From positions 1-17,531 of the forward strand of contig JAKFCW010000130.1 in the NCBI GenBank assembly GCA_036676455.1: a stretch of 17,531 nt of DNA, written 5' to 3'. The notes beneath the pieces were generated by a model. It searched no databases, was not told where the DNA came from, and saw only the letters and a program-made list of their open reading frames with translations. Numbering within the stretch: position 1 is the first letter of the stretch; the number at the start of each line of letters is the position of its first letter. Below are positions 7,358 through 14,218 of this stretch, piece after piece. Made by a program: the position numbers and the translations under genes. This stretch comes from UBA4093 sp036676455. GTDB taxonomy: Bacteria > Cyanobacteriota > Sericytochromatia > S15B-MN24 > UBA4093.

Positions 7358-7398
7358 AGCGCCTGCGGATTAAAGCGCCTGCGGCTTGATTAAAGCGC
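7357..7398. repeat. Short duplication between convergent stop codons
   Basis: AAGCGCCTGCGG occurs at 7357-7368 and 7373-7384 (16-bp period), and ATTAAAGCGC at 7369-7378 and 7389-7398 (20-bp period). The second copy of ATTAAAGCGC contains the stop and last codons of the dehydratase gene, so this small gap appears to have grown by local duplication. No terminator-like hairpin is seen here. Confidence 0.75.
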
Positions 7399-7710
7399 GT
7401 CGATCTTCGCGGCCAGGATGAAGTCGTTCTCGGTCAGGCCCTCGGCGGCATGGGTCCAGAGGGTGATGTCGACCCGGTTGTAGTGGACGTAGAAGTCGGG
7501 GTGGTGGCCCTCCGCCTCTGCGACCTCGGCCATGCGGTTGAGGAAGCCCATGGCCTCCATGAAGTCCTTGAACTGGAAGGTCTTGTAGAGGCGATCCTCG
7601 CGGGCCTCCCAGCCCTGGACCTGCTTGAGGAAGAGCTCGACGCCCTCCTCGTTCAGTTTCGGGATGCCGCCTTCGCAGGGCACGCAGCGCTTCTTGGTCA
7701 GCTCGGTCAT
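7390..7710 (-). CDS. Pterin-4a-carbinolamine dehydratase
   Basis: This 106-residue protein is 4a-hydroxytetrahydrobiopterin dehydratase (PCD/DCoH family), which dehydrates the carbinolamine formed by pterin-dependent aromatic amino acid hydroxylases. Family members without such a hydroxylase have also been linked to other pterin metabolism, including molybdopterin. The catalytic block is EGHHPDFYVHYNRVDITLWT, with H69 and H70, and H87 follows in WTHAAEGLT. The N-terminal CVPCEGG is also typical. The start is supported by TAGGAG (7726-7721), 10 nt upstream; this SD overlaps the TAG stop of the GAF-like gene, so the two genes are coupled. No aromatic hydroxylase lies in the window. Confidence 0.95.
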   Translation of the reverse strand: MTELTKKRCVPCEGGIPKLNEEGVELFLKQVQGWEAREDRLYKTFQFKDFMEAMGFLNRMAEVAEAEGHHPDFYVHYNRVDITLWTHAAEGLTENDFILAAKIDAL

Positions 7711-7723
7711 GGTGGAAGTTCTC

Positions 7724-8263
7724 CTATTGAGCGGAATGGTCGAATCGGTGGGCCAGCCACTGGCCGAAGGCCTGGACGATGGCTGGCTGGTCGTGATTGA
7801 GGGGACCTTCGCCTCGAACGAGGGTCAGGACACCATGCTTCGCCCCGGATTCCCCGACGAGGGGCAGGACGTAGGCAAAGCCGAGATCCGCCTGAGGGCG
7901 GCCGGCCAGGAAGGCTTCCACGAAGGCGGGCCTGAGGCCGGTTTCGCTTGGTTCGAGGTCGCCCATGAGGAGCAGGGGGCTGCCGGCCTCGAGGGCCTTG
8001 GCCGAGAATCGCTGATCCAGGGGCTCGCTCGTGCCGGAAAGGGACTTGTAGGCGTCGGCGCCGCGGCCGTAGACGGCCTTGACGCGCAAGGCGTCGCCCT
8101 CGAGGAGCTCGAGCACGGCGACGTCCGCCATGCCTTCCTCGATGAGCATGTGCATGATGGCCTCGACGTTATGGTCGATGGTCTGGCGCTGCAAGTTATC
8201 GGTGAGCCCCACGGGCAGCGGGTAGGGGGCAGGCAGTTTGAACGGCACACTCATCAGCGGCAT
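7724..8263 (-). CDS. GAF-domain-like protein
   Basis: This 179-residue protein looks like a single GAF domain. It has a helix (NLQRQTIDHNVEAIMHMLIE), then VAVLELLEGDALRVKAVYG as the first strands. It ends with LGFAYVLPLVGES, KHGVLTLVRGEG and a terminal helix (QPAIVQAFGQWLAHRF). GAF domains bind small ligands such as cyclic nucleotides, bilins or redox signals; the ligand here is unknown and no output domain is attached. AAGGAG about 10 nt before the ATG at 8263 supports this start over an ATG three codons later. It is the first gene of a two-gene unit with pterin-carbinolamine dehydratase (13-bp gap). The fold call is by pattern, not by a conserved active site. Confidence 0.65.
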   Translation of the reverse strand: MPLMSVPFKLPAPYPLPVGLTDNLQRQTIDHNVEAIMHMLIEEGMADVAVLELLEGDALRVKAVYGRGADAYKSLSGTSEPLDQRFSAKALEAGSPLLLMGDLEPSETGLRPAFVEAFLAGRPQADLGFAYVLPLVGESGAKHGVLTLVRGEGPLNHDQPAIVQAFGQWLAHRFDHSAQ

Positions 8264-8376
8264 GTCGTGGTTGCTCCTTTGGTTTGACGGGGATCGCCCT
8301 CCAGTCTCCCATACATCCTCTGCTTGCTCAAGCCCTCGACTTCCCTCCGAACACTCGCTATTGTAAAGTTTTGAGA

Positions 8377-8400
8377 TATAATGTTACGGTCTCCGTTACG
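8377..8400 (+). promoter_or_regulatory. -10 box and paired GTTACG direct repeats
   Basis: A perfect TATAAT lies at 8377-8382, about 60 bp before the ATP-grasp start. The -35 position is weak (CTCGCT at 8354-8359 with a 17-bp spacer). GTTACG occurs at 8383-8388, directly after the -10, and again at 8395-8400, 12 bp apart, spanning the expected transcription start. This spacing could fit a regulator, but none is known. Confidence 0.5.
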
Positions 8401-8438
8401 TTTGCACTTGAGGGAACTGAGAGGAGCTAGCGAAGCCA

Positions 8439-9929
8439 ATGAGAGAGTCGACATCCAAGACGGCCAAGACCCCCTCGAGCAGGGCAGCCAAGAGCGCGTC
8501 CGAGGCGCGATCGCCGAAGCCTCGCGCCGCCAAGGCCGCGGCGGGCAAGTCCCAGGCGGCGAAGGCTGCCCCCAAGGCGAAGGCCATGGCGAGCAAGCCC
8601 CAGGCGGTGAAGGCGGCCCCCAAGACGGCCACGACTCCTGCGGCCAAGAGCGGCAAGGCCAGCAGCCCCGCCAAGCCCGCCGCCAAGGCCACGACCGCCC
8701 GAACCTCTTCCACGGCGTCGCCCAGCACCACCAAGGCTCCCAACGCTGGCAAGCGCAAGTCCACGGCGACCACGGTGAAATCCGCCTCGCAAGGGCGCAC
8801 GATCCTCTGCGTCAGCCGCGTGAAGGCTGGCCGGGCCTTCATGGAAGAGGCCGCACGGCTCGGCTGCCGGGTGCTGGTGCTGACCGAGGATGCGGCCCTC
8901 AAGGATCGCTTCCCCGAGTGCGTCGGCCGGATCGTGACCGTGCGCAGCCTCCAGGACTGGAACGCGGTGGCCAGCGTCGTCAGCCGCCTCTACCGCGAAG
9001 AAGCGATCGACCGCGTGGTGCCGATGCTCGAGGCGCAGGTCGAGCTCGCCGCGCGCATCCGGCAATTGCTCGGCGTCCCCGGACAGACGCCCGAGCAGGC
9101 GCGCCTCTTCCGCGATAAGCTCGCGATGCGCATGACGGCCCTGGGCGCCGGCATCCCCGTGCCGTACTTCGCCCCCGCCCTCGATCGCGAGCGGGTGAAC
9201 AGCCTCCTGGAGTCGGTGGCCCCTCCGTACATGCTCAAGCTGCGTGACGGCCTAGGCTCCCAGAACGTGACCCGGATCGACTCCCGCGCGCAGCTCATGC
9301 CCGCCATCATCGCGAAGGGCCCGCGCATCGACGACTACCTGGTCGAGCAGTACATCCCCGGCGAGGTCTACCACGTGGACTCGGTGGTGGAAGGCGGGAA
9401 GATCCAGTTCTCGCTGGCGTCGCGCTACGGCCTGCCCCTCTACGACGTCCTGCAGGGCGGCAACTTCGTGACCTACACGGTCGCGCGCGGCTCCCAGCTC
9501 GAGGCGCAACTGCTCAAGATCAACGCCAAGGTCGTCAAGGCCTTCGGCCTGCAGCGCGGCGTAACCCACATCGAGTTCATCCGCAGCGCCGAGACCGGGG
9601 AGCTTTACTTCCTGGAAGCGGCCAACCGGATTCCCTCGGCCCGCATCCCCATGGTGGTCAACGAGGCCTCGGGTGTTTGCCTGTACCACGAGCTCGCGAA
9701 GCTCGAGGCGCATGACGCGTACCAGCCCCCCAAGCCCAAGGAGGGCCACGCAGGCTTCATCACCACGGTGCCCAAGCACGGCGCGGTGAGGCTGGACGCC
9801 TTCAAGGACAAGGAGATCGTCTGGCGCTCGGCGGATCCCTTCCAGCCCGGTCTCATCATCCGGTCGGACGACGCCAAGCGGGTTGAGAAGCTGCTCAAGG
9901 ATTACGACAAGCGCTTCGCGACCTTCTAG
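8439..9929 (+). CDS. ATP-grasp enzyme with long basic Lys/Ala/Pro-rich N-terminal tail
   Basis: This 496-residue protein has two unlike parts. Residues 1-118 are almost only Lys, Ala, Ser, Pro, Thr and Arg, with repeated AAKAAPK-type units, like histone H1 or mycobacterial HU tails; this is disordered and strongly basic. Residues 119-496 form an ATP-grasp protein of the carbamoyl-phosphate-synthase/amino-acid-ligase kind. They show a pre-ATP-grasp Rossmann region (GRTILCVSRVKAGR from 119), YMLKLRDG (264-271), VEQYIPGE (302-309), HIEF with E379, and LEAANR with E393 and N396 as likely metal ligands. Such enzymes join a carboxylate to an amine or thiol via an acylphosphate; the substrates are unknown. 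GAGAGGAG upstream supports the ATG at 8439, and no other convincing start lies between the tail and the enzyme. The gene stands alone with its own promoter and terminator. Confidence 0.85.
   Translation: MRESTSKTAKTPSSRAAKSASEARSPKPRAAKAAAGKSQAAKAAPKAKAMASKPQAVKAAPKTATTPAAKSGKASSPAKPAAKATTARTSSTASPSTTKAPNAGKRKSTATTVKSASQGRTILCVSRVKAGRAFMEEAARLGCRVLVLTEDAALKDRFPECVGRIVTVRSLQDWNAVASVVSRLYREEAIDRVVPMLEAQVELAARIRQLLGVPGQTPEQARLFRDKLAMRMTALGAGIPVPYFAPALDRERVNSLLESVAPPYMLKLRDGLGSQNVTRIDSRAQLMPAIIAKGPRIDDYLVEQYIPGEVYHVDSVVEGGKIQFSLASRYGLPLYDVLQGGNFVTYTVARGSQLEAQLLKINAKVVKAFGLQRGVTHIEFIRSAETGELYFLEAANRIPSARIPMVVNEASGVCLYHELAKLEAHDAYQPPKPKEGHAGFITTVPKHGAVRLDAFKDKEIVWRSADPFQPGLIIRSDDAKRVEKLLKDYDKRFATF
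8547..8627 (+). repeat. 48-bp-period repeat encoding the basic tail
   Basis: The 33-bp units at 8547-8579 and 8595-8627 match at 29 of 33 positions and encode KSQAAKAAPKA and KPQAVKAAPKT. The tail has therefore grown at least partly by in-frame duplication. Confidence 0.75.
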
Positions 9930-9942
9930 ATCGATCGCGCAT

Positions 9943-9990
9943 GGCGAAAGGGTCCGGGGAAATCCCCGGACCCTTTCGCCTTGGTTGGTT
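9943..9990 (+). terminator. Long perfect hairpin terminator after the ATP-grasp gene
   Basis: GGCGAAAGGGTCCGGGGA (9943-9960) and its exact reverse complement (9963-9980) form an 18-bp stem with AA between the arms. TTGGTTGGTT follows, a weak U-rich tail in the plus direction. It lies between convergent stops (9929 and 10001) and probably also ends the esterase transcript. Confidence 0.8.
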
Positions 9991-10000
9991 AGCGCCCGAT

Positions 10001-11173
10001 CTAAAGCTTCAGGTCGCCCCAGAGGTACTCGAGGGCACCGGGCGCGCGCTTGGCCCATTCGGCCTCCGAATGGGTGGCATGCTTGTCCACGACGTACTTG
10101 AGGTCGTGATTCTCGGTGAAGCCCTGCTGCTTCAAGAGGTCGACCATGTCGTTGGCATGGCGCAGGAACTTCGGGCTGAACAACGAGCCGCCCTCCTTAC
10201 CGCCGCAATCGAGATAGATCTTGGTGTTGAAGGGCTTGGCGCAGTCGCGCAGGAAGCTGAAGATCGAGCGCTCGCCGAACCAGAACGACCCGGACATCGA
10301 CATGATGCGCCCGAAGACGTCGCGATAGCGGTAGCCGGCGTACATGGCGGCCAAGCCACCCATCGAGGATCCGCCCACTCCCGTGTACTCGCGGTCGGGC
10401 AGGGTGCGGAACTTCTGGTCGATCTGGTGCTTGAGGTCGCGGGCGACCCAGCCGATGAACTTCTCGCCCTCGGCCTTCACCTTGAGGCGGTAGTCGGGCC
10501 AGGGGGCTAGCTCGCTGAGGCGGTACTGGTTGCCGTGGTAGATCGCGATGATGATGATCGGCGGGATCTTGCCGTCGGTGATCAGCTTCTCGCAGGTCTC
10601 GTCGAGGTACCACTCACCCGAGAACGAGGTGCGCTCGTCGAAGAGGTTCTGCCCGTCGAACATGTAGAGGACCGGGTAGCGGCGCGAGGTCTCGACGTCG
10701 TAGCCGGGAGGCAGGTACGCGACGATCTCGCGGGTGCGGCCCAGGGGGGCGACGGTGTACTTGCCGAGCGATTTGACGTTGCCGACGGTGGTCTTGGGCT
10801 TGGGATCGCGCGGGTGATTGTCGCGCCAATCCTCGATCGTGACCTCGAAGGCGCCCTCGTCGCGAATTCGCAGGACGCGGTTTTCGACGTCCTCGCCGTC
10901 GGCCTTGACCTCGACGCGCTCCCAGCCCCCGCGGGTGACCTTGAACTCCATGTGGGTGTTGGGAAGGACCCGCAGGGGAAGCTCGAAGCGATCCTCGCCG
11001 ACGCGCTTGAAGGCGTAGCGCTCGCTCTGCGAGTTCCAGCCATTGATGTTGGCGGCCAGGAAGAGCCGGTCCTCGGGTCCCACCTTGGGAGCCTGCACCT
11101 GGAGGGTGAACGGGATCGGCTTGGGAAGCTCGAGGGTGAGGGCCCCCGTCCCGCGCCAGTTATATCGTCTCAA
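10001..11173 (-). CDS. Esterase (esterase D/enterochelin esterase family) with N-terminal CBM-like domain
   Basis: This 390-residue protein is an alpha/beta-hydrolase of the putative esterase family. The nucleophile elbow is GSSMG with S270 and the likely catalytic histidine is H368 in ATHSEAEW; the acid residue is not certain (D322 or nearby). Conserved strands include YPVLYMFDGQNLF and PIIIIAIYHGN. Residues about 20-120 form a separate beta-sandwich (FLAANINGWNSQSERYAF, then ELPLRVLPNTHMEFKVTRGG) resembling starch/glycogen-binding modules (CBM20/CBM48 type). The combination resembles polysaccharide esterases, but there is no signal peptide, so the product seems cytoplasmic. The start is TTG at 11173, supported by AGGAGG at 11187-11182, 8 nt upstream. 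Transcribed alone, 86 bp after the agmatinase-family gene on the same strand, so co-transcription is possible. Confidence 0.85.
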   Translation of the reverse strand: MRRYNWRGTGALTLELPKPIPFTLQVQAPKVGPEDRLFLAANINGWNSQSERYAFKRVGEDRFELPLRVLPNTHMEFKVTRGGWERVEVKADGEDVENRVLRIRDEGAFEVTIEDWRDNHPRDPKPKTTVGNVKSLGKYTVAPLGRTREIVAYLPPGYDVETSRRYPVLYMFDGQNLFDERTSFSGEWYLDETCEKLITDGKIPPIIIIAIYHGNQYRLSELAPWPDYRLKVKAEGEKFIGWVARDLKHQIDQKFRTLPDREYTGVGGSSMGGLAAMYAGYRYRDVFGRIMSMSGSFWFGERSIFSFLRDCAKPFNTKIYLDCGGKEGGSLFSPKFLRHANDMVDLLKQQGFTENHDLKYVVDKHATHSEAEWAKRAPGALEYLWGDLKL

Positions 11174-11259
11174 GGGAAACCCCTCCTAGAACGCGATCCA
11201 TGTCGGTAGATAGATCGCTAGCTTACCATAATCAGGTAGGCGGAAAACCGTGTCCCTGC

Positions 11260-12186
11260 TCACTTACGGGCGAGCAAACCGTGAAACTTCAACCCGATCG
11301 CCCGGTACAAGAGCTTGGCCACCAGGAAATCCGGACCGTGCAGGTGCGCGATGGGCGCCAGCTCGTTGATGTCCATGCCGACGACCGTCCGGGACGTAAA
11401 GAGCTGGGAAAGCACGTAGCAGCCGTGCTGCCAGGTCAGCCCGCCGGGCTCCGGCGTGCCCGTCGAGGGCATGATCGAGGGGTCGAAGCCGTCGACGTCG
11501 ATCGTCAGGTAGACATGCTCGGGCAGCTGGGAGATCGCCAGGTCCACGTCCGCGCAGAACTCGTCCCAGGGCTTCAGCCAGGAGCCGCCCCAGACCTCGG
11601 TGATCTTCTTCTGGGAGTGCAGGTACTCCCACTCGGGCTCGGAGAGGTTGCGGATGCCCACGCCCACGAGGTGCGTCAGGGAATGGTCCAGGGCCCGCTT
11701 CATGGCGCAGGCGTGCGACTCGAGGTCGTCGTCGTAGGACTCGCGCAGGTCGGCGTGCGCGTCGATCTGCAGGACGCCCAGCTCGGGGTAGCGCGCGCGG
11801 AGGATCTCGATCATGGGCGGGGTCACCGAGTGGTCGCCGCCGAGCATGATGGGGAACTTGCCGTCGTCCAGCAGCTTGGGCAGGATCCGGGCGATCGCCG
11901 CTTTCACCTCCGCGTGCGAGCTCAGGGACTGTTCCAGCAGCTCGGGAGCGACGGTCGCGATGCCCGCGTCGCAGGGGTTGAAGCCCAGCTCGTGATCGAA
12001 GAGCTCGACCTGCTGGGAGGCCTCCATGATGGCCGCGGGCCCCTTCTCGGCGCCACGGCCGTACGAGACGGAGGCTCCGAAGGGCATGCCGAAGACGGCC
12101 GCCCGGGACGAGGCGTACGCGCTGAGTTCAGGGTCGAGGCCGAAGAAGGTCGCGTTCAAGATTTCACCTGCGCTTAAGTCGTTCAT
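11260..12186 (-). CDS. Ureohydrolase (agmatinase/arginase family)
   Basis: This 308-residue protein is a binuclear manganese ureohydrolase that releases urea or ammonia from a guanidino compound. The metal ligands are all present: H119 in GGDHS, D142/H144/D146 in DAHAD, and D230/D232 in DVDGFD. SYGRGAEKGP near residue 41 is the family's typical N-terminal loop. Agmatinase (toward putrescine) is likely, but arginase, guanidinobutyrase or guanidine hydrolase cannot be excluded from sequence. The ATG at 12186 fits family length. However, its best SD (AGGAGG at about 12215-12210) lies 23 nt upstream, too far for normal use. The frame stays open to 12279 with further possible starts, so the start is uncertain. 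An 8-bp inverted repeat precedes that SD. Confidence 0.9.
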   Translation of the reverse strand: MNDLSAGEILNATFFGLDPELSAYASSRAAVFGMPFGASVSYGRGAEKGPAAIMEASQQVELFDHELGFNPCDAGIATVAPELLEQSLSSHAEVKAAIARILPKLLDDGKFPIMLGGDHSVTPPMIEILRARYPELGVLQIDAHADLRESYDDDLESHACAMKRALDHSLTHLVGVGIRNLSEPEWEYLHSQKKITEVWGGSWLKPWDEFCADVDLAISQLPEHVYLTIDVDGFDPSIMPSTGTPEPGGLTWQHGCYVLSQLFTSRTVVGMDINELAPIAHLHGPDFLVAKLLYRAIGLKFHGLLARK

Positions 12187-12216
12187 TACGATGCGATTCG
12201 GATAGTGTACCTCCTC

Positions 12217-12254
12217 GCTTGCACGGGGATCCAGTGGCCTCGGAGGGTGCAAGC
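12217..12254. repeat. 8-bp inverted repeat between agmatinase-family and ABC-F genes
   Basis: GCTTGCAC (12217-12224) and GTGCAAGC (12247-12254) are perfect inverted copies 22 bp apart. On the agmatinase-family transcript this would be a stem-loop ending one base before AGGAGG. The perfect tandem 7-mer GCAAGCA lies close by at about 12276-12289. A regulator site or leader hairpin are both possible. Confidence 0.5.
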
Positions 12255-12293
12255 GGCAGCTTGTCAACATGACACGCAAGCAGCAAGCATGGG

Positions 12294-12315
12294 TTTCGCG
12301 GGCGACCCAGCGAAA
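12294..12315. repeat. 6-bp inverted repeat upstream of the ABC-F gene
   Basis: TTTCGC (12294-12299) and GCGAAA (12310-12315) face each other across 10 bp, about 10 bp before the -10-like TATGGTATCCT at 12326-12336. It may belong to the ABC-F promoter region, where no convincing -35 is visible. Confidence 0.3.
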
Positions 12316-12373
12316 GGGGCGCGGCTATGGTATCCTGGTGGATCGTCCCCCTTCAATTCGAGAGCGAGAGCCG

Positions 12374-14014
12374 ATGATCGCATTCACCCAAGTGGCGAAG
12401 TTCCAGGGCAAGAAGTTCCTCTTCAAGGACGCCTCCTTCCAGATCAACCCGGGCGACCGGGTCGGCCTGGTCGGTCCCAACGGGGCCGGCAAGAGCACCA
12501 TCTTCCGCCTCATCACCCGGCAGGAATCGCCGGATGAGGGGAGCATCACCATCCCGGAGCGCTTCGTCATCGGCTACTTCTCGCAGGAGCCCGGCGGCGA
12601 CGTGGACGCCAGCGTCATGGAGGCTGCCCTCGCCGGAGCCGGTGAGGTCACCAAGCTCGAGGGCGTCATCACCGACCTCAGCAACCAGCTGGCCGACCCT
12701 GAACTGGACGCCGACCGCATGACCGAGATCCTCGAGGAGCTCGGCGACGCGCAGACGCGCTTCGAGGCGCTGGGGGGCTACGACCTCGAATCGCGCGCCG
12801 AGACGATCCTGTCGGGTCTGGGCTTCAGCCGCGAGGACTGGCAGAAGCCGGTCAAGGCCTTCTCGGGCGGCTGGCGCATGCGCATCGAGCTCGCGAAGGT
12901 CCTGCTCTTGAAGCCGGACGCGCTGGTGCTGGACGAGCCTACCAACCACCTCGACGTGGAAACCATCATCTGGCTGGAAGAGTTCCTCAGCGGCTTCGAG
13001 GGCGCCATCTTCATGACCAGCCACGACCGCGACTTCATGAACCGGCTGGTCCGCAAGATCGTGGCCGTCGAGAATGGCGGCGTGACCGTCTACTCGGGCA
13101 ACTACGACTTCTACGAGCAGGAATCCCGCATCCGCCTGGAGAACCTGGAAGCCCAGGCCGAGCGCCAGGAGGCCATGCTCGAGAAGGAGGAGAAGTTCAT
13201 CGCTCGCTTCAAGGCACGCGCCTCGCATGCCGCGCAGGTCCAGTCGCGCGTGAAGATGATCGAGAAGATGGACAAGATCGAGGTGCCCAAGGAGGCGAAG
13301 GCCGTCGACTTCCGCTGGCGCGACTGCCCGCGTTCGGGCGACATCGTGGCCACCCTCAATGGCGTCGGCAAGTCCTACGGCAGCAAGCGCATCCTCGATG
13401 GCACCGAGTTCCAGATCAAGCGTCTCGAGCGGATCGCGGTCCTGGGCGTCAACGGCGCCGGGAAATCGACCCTCCTGAAGATCATCGCCGGCGCCCTTGC
13501 CCCCGACGAGGGCGAATGCAAGCTGGGCGCGAGCCTCCAGACGGCGTACTTCGCCCAGCACCAGACCGAGATCCTGGATCCCAAGAAGACCGTCTTCGAG
13601 TCGGTGCAGGAAGTGGCGCCGACGCTGGGACGCGGCGTCATCCAGAACATCCTCGGCTCGGTGCTCTTCTCCGGCGACGACGTCGAGAAGCAGGTCAGCG
13701 TGCTCTCCGGCGGCGAGAAGACCCGGGTGGTGCTGGCACGGATCCTCGCCAACCCCTGCAACTTCCTGATCCTGGACGAGCCCACCAACCACCTGGACAT
13801 GCGGACCCGCGAGGTTCTGCTGGAGGCGCTGAAGCAGTTCGACGGGACCGTGGTCTTCGTCTCGCACGACCGTCACTTCCTGCGCGACCTCGCGACCAAG
13901 GTCGTGCTGATCGACCACGGCCAGACCAGCGAGTATCACGGAGGCCTCGGCTACTTCCTCGAGAAGACCGGCAACCGGTTCCCTGGATCCGAGTACAGCA
14001 TCCGGATCGGGTAA
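12374..14014 (+). CDS. ABC-F family ATPase (ribosome-associated type)
   Basis: This 546-residue protein has two ABC ATPase domains and no membrane segments, the layout of ABC-F proteins that act on the ribosome E site in translation or antibiotic protection. Domain 1 has Walker A GPNGAGKST (34-42), signature FSGGW (163-167) and Walker B DEPTNHLD (from 187). Domain 2 has GVNGAGKST (358-366), LSGGEKTR (from 444) and DEPTNHLD (from 468). The linker at about 250-300 is a charged coiled hairpin (LEAQAERQEAMLEKEEKFIA and on), where the family contacts tRNA. The ATG at 12374 is chosen because MIAFTQVAKFQG is the normal family start. The frame is open upstream to 12269, but that part is unlike ABC-F. 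The SD (GAGAGCGAGAG) is weak. Subfamily (EttA, Uup, YbiT-like) not resolved. Confidence 0.95.
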   Translation: MIAFTQVAKFQGKKFLFKDASFQINPGDRVGLVGPNGAGKSTIFRLITRQESPDEGSITIPERFVIGYFSQEPGGDVDASVMEAALAGAGEVTKLEGVITDLSNQLADPELDADRMTEILEELGDAQTRFEALGGYDLESRAETILSGLGFSREDWQKPVKAFSGGWRMRIELAKVLLLKPDALVLDEPTNHLDVETIIWLEEFLSGFEGAIFMTSHDRDFMNRLVRKIVAVENGGVTVYSGNYDFYEQESRIRLENLEAQAERQEAMLEKEEKFIARFKARASHAAQVQSRVKMIEKMDKIEVPKEAKAVDFRWRDCPRSGDIVATLNGVGKSYGSKRILDGTEFQIKRLERIAVLGVNGAGKSTLLKIIAGALAPDEGECKLGASLQTAYFAQHQTEILDPKKTVFESVQEVAPTLGRGVIQNILGSVLFSGDDVEKQVSVLSGGEKTRVVLARILANPCNFLILDEPTNHLDMRTREVLLEALKQFDGTVVFVSHDRHFLRDLATKVVLIDHGQTSEYHGGLGYFLEKTGNRFPGSEYSIRIG

Positions 14015-14071
14015 TCCGGTAACCCAAAGTAAGGGAACGGGCGTGAACAAAGGCGCCTGTTCTCACCTGAG

Positions 14072-14120
14072 CGTCATCCCCGCGAAAGCGGGAATCCCCT
14101 GGGCTTTCGCGGGAGTGACG
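14072..14120. repeat. REP-like palindromic repeat with 18-bp arms
   Basis: CGTCATCCCCGCGAAAGC (14072-14089) and GCTTTCGCGGGAGTGACG (14103-14120) are inverted copies with two mismatches around a 13-nt loop. The left half plus loop (CCCGCGAAAGCGGGAATCCC) closely resembles the short palindromes dispersed in many bacterial genomes, such as the Neisseria dRS3-type ATTCCC...GGGAAT repeats. It lies 57 bp after the ABC-F stop and may serve as its transcription end, although no T-tract follows. Confidence 0.75.
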
Positions 14121-14154
14121 AACGGGGCCTGCGCCAGATACCAGATGCCAGCGG

Positions 14155-14174
14155 GGCGGGCCTCGGTGCCCGCC
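14155..14174. repeat. Second copy of the GGCGGGC-N6-GCCCGCC stem-loop
   Basis: GGCGGGC (14155-14161), loop CTCGGT, GCCCGCC (14168-14174). It has the same stem as 1819-1838, in a gap more than 12 kb away. It covers the place where the -35 of the following TATAAT should be. Confidence 0.65.
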
Positions 14175-14184
14175 ACTTCTGAGG

Positions 14185-14190
14185 TATAAT
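14185..14190 (+). promoter_or_regulatory. -10 box of the SNF2-family gene
   Basis: A perfect TATAAT. It overlaps an ATG at 14189 that would otherwise be the furthest upstream start of the SNF2-family frame. Transcription should begin near 14197, so translation must start further downstream. No -35 hexamer is visible at 16-18 bp; a hairpin lies there instead. Confidence 0.6.
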
Positions 14191-14218
14191 GGCGGAATTG
14201 CTTTTTGAGGAGTGGCGA

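Noticed and set aside
8254..8454. Possible 66-residue minus-strand protein in the promoter gap before the ATP-grasp gene
   Set aside because: It lacks an SD, overlaps the GAF-like gene start and both promoters, and has no recognisable pattern.
12262..12267. Perfect TTGACA -35 on the minus strand upstream of the agmatinase-family gene
   Set aside because: No -10-like hexamer lies 15-19 bp downstream; the sequence there is GC-rich.
12353..14050. A 565-codon antisense frame across the ABC-F gene
   Set aside because: A shadow of high-GC codon use; the ABC-F frame has all catalytic motifs.
14072..14120. CRISPR repeat
   Set aside because: Only one palindromic copy is present, with no repeat-spacer periodicity and no cas genes.
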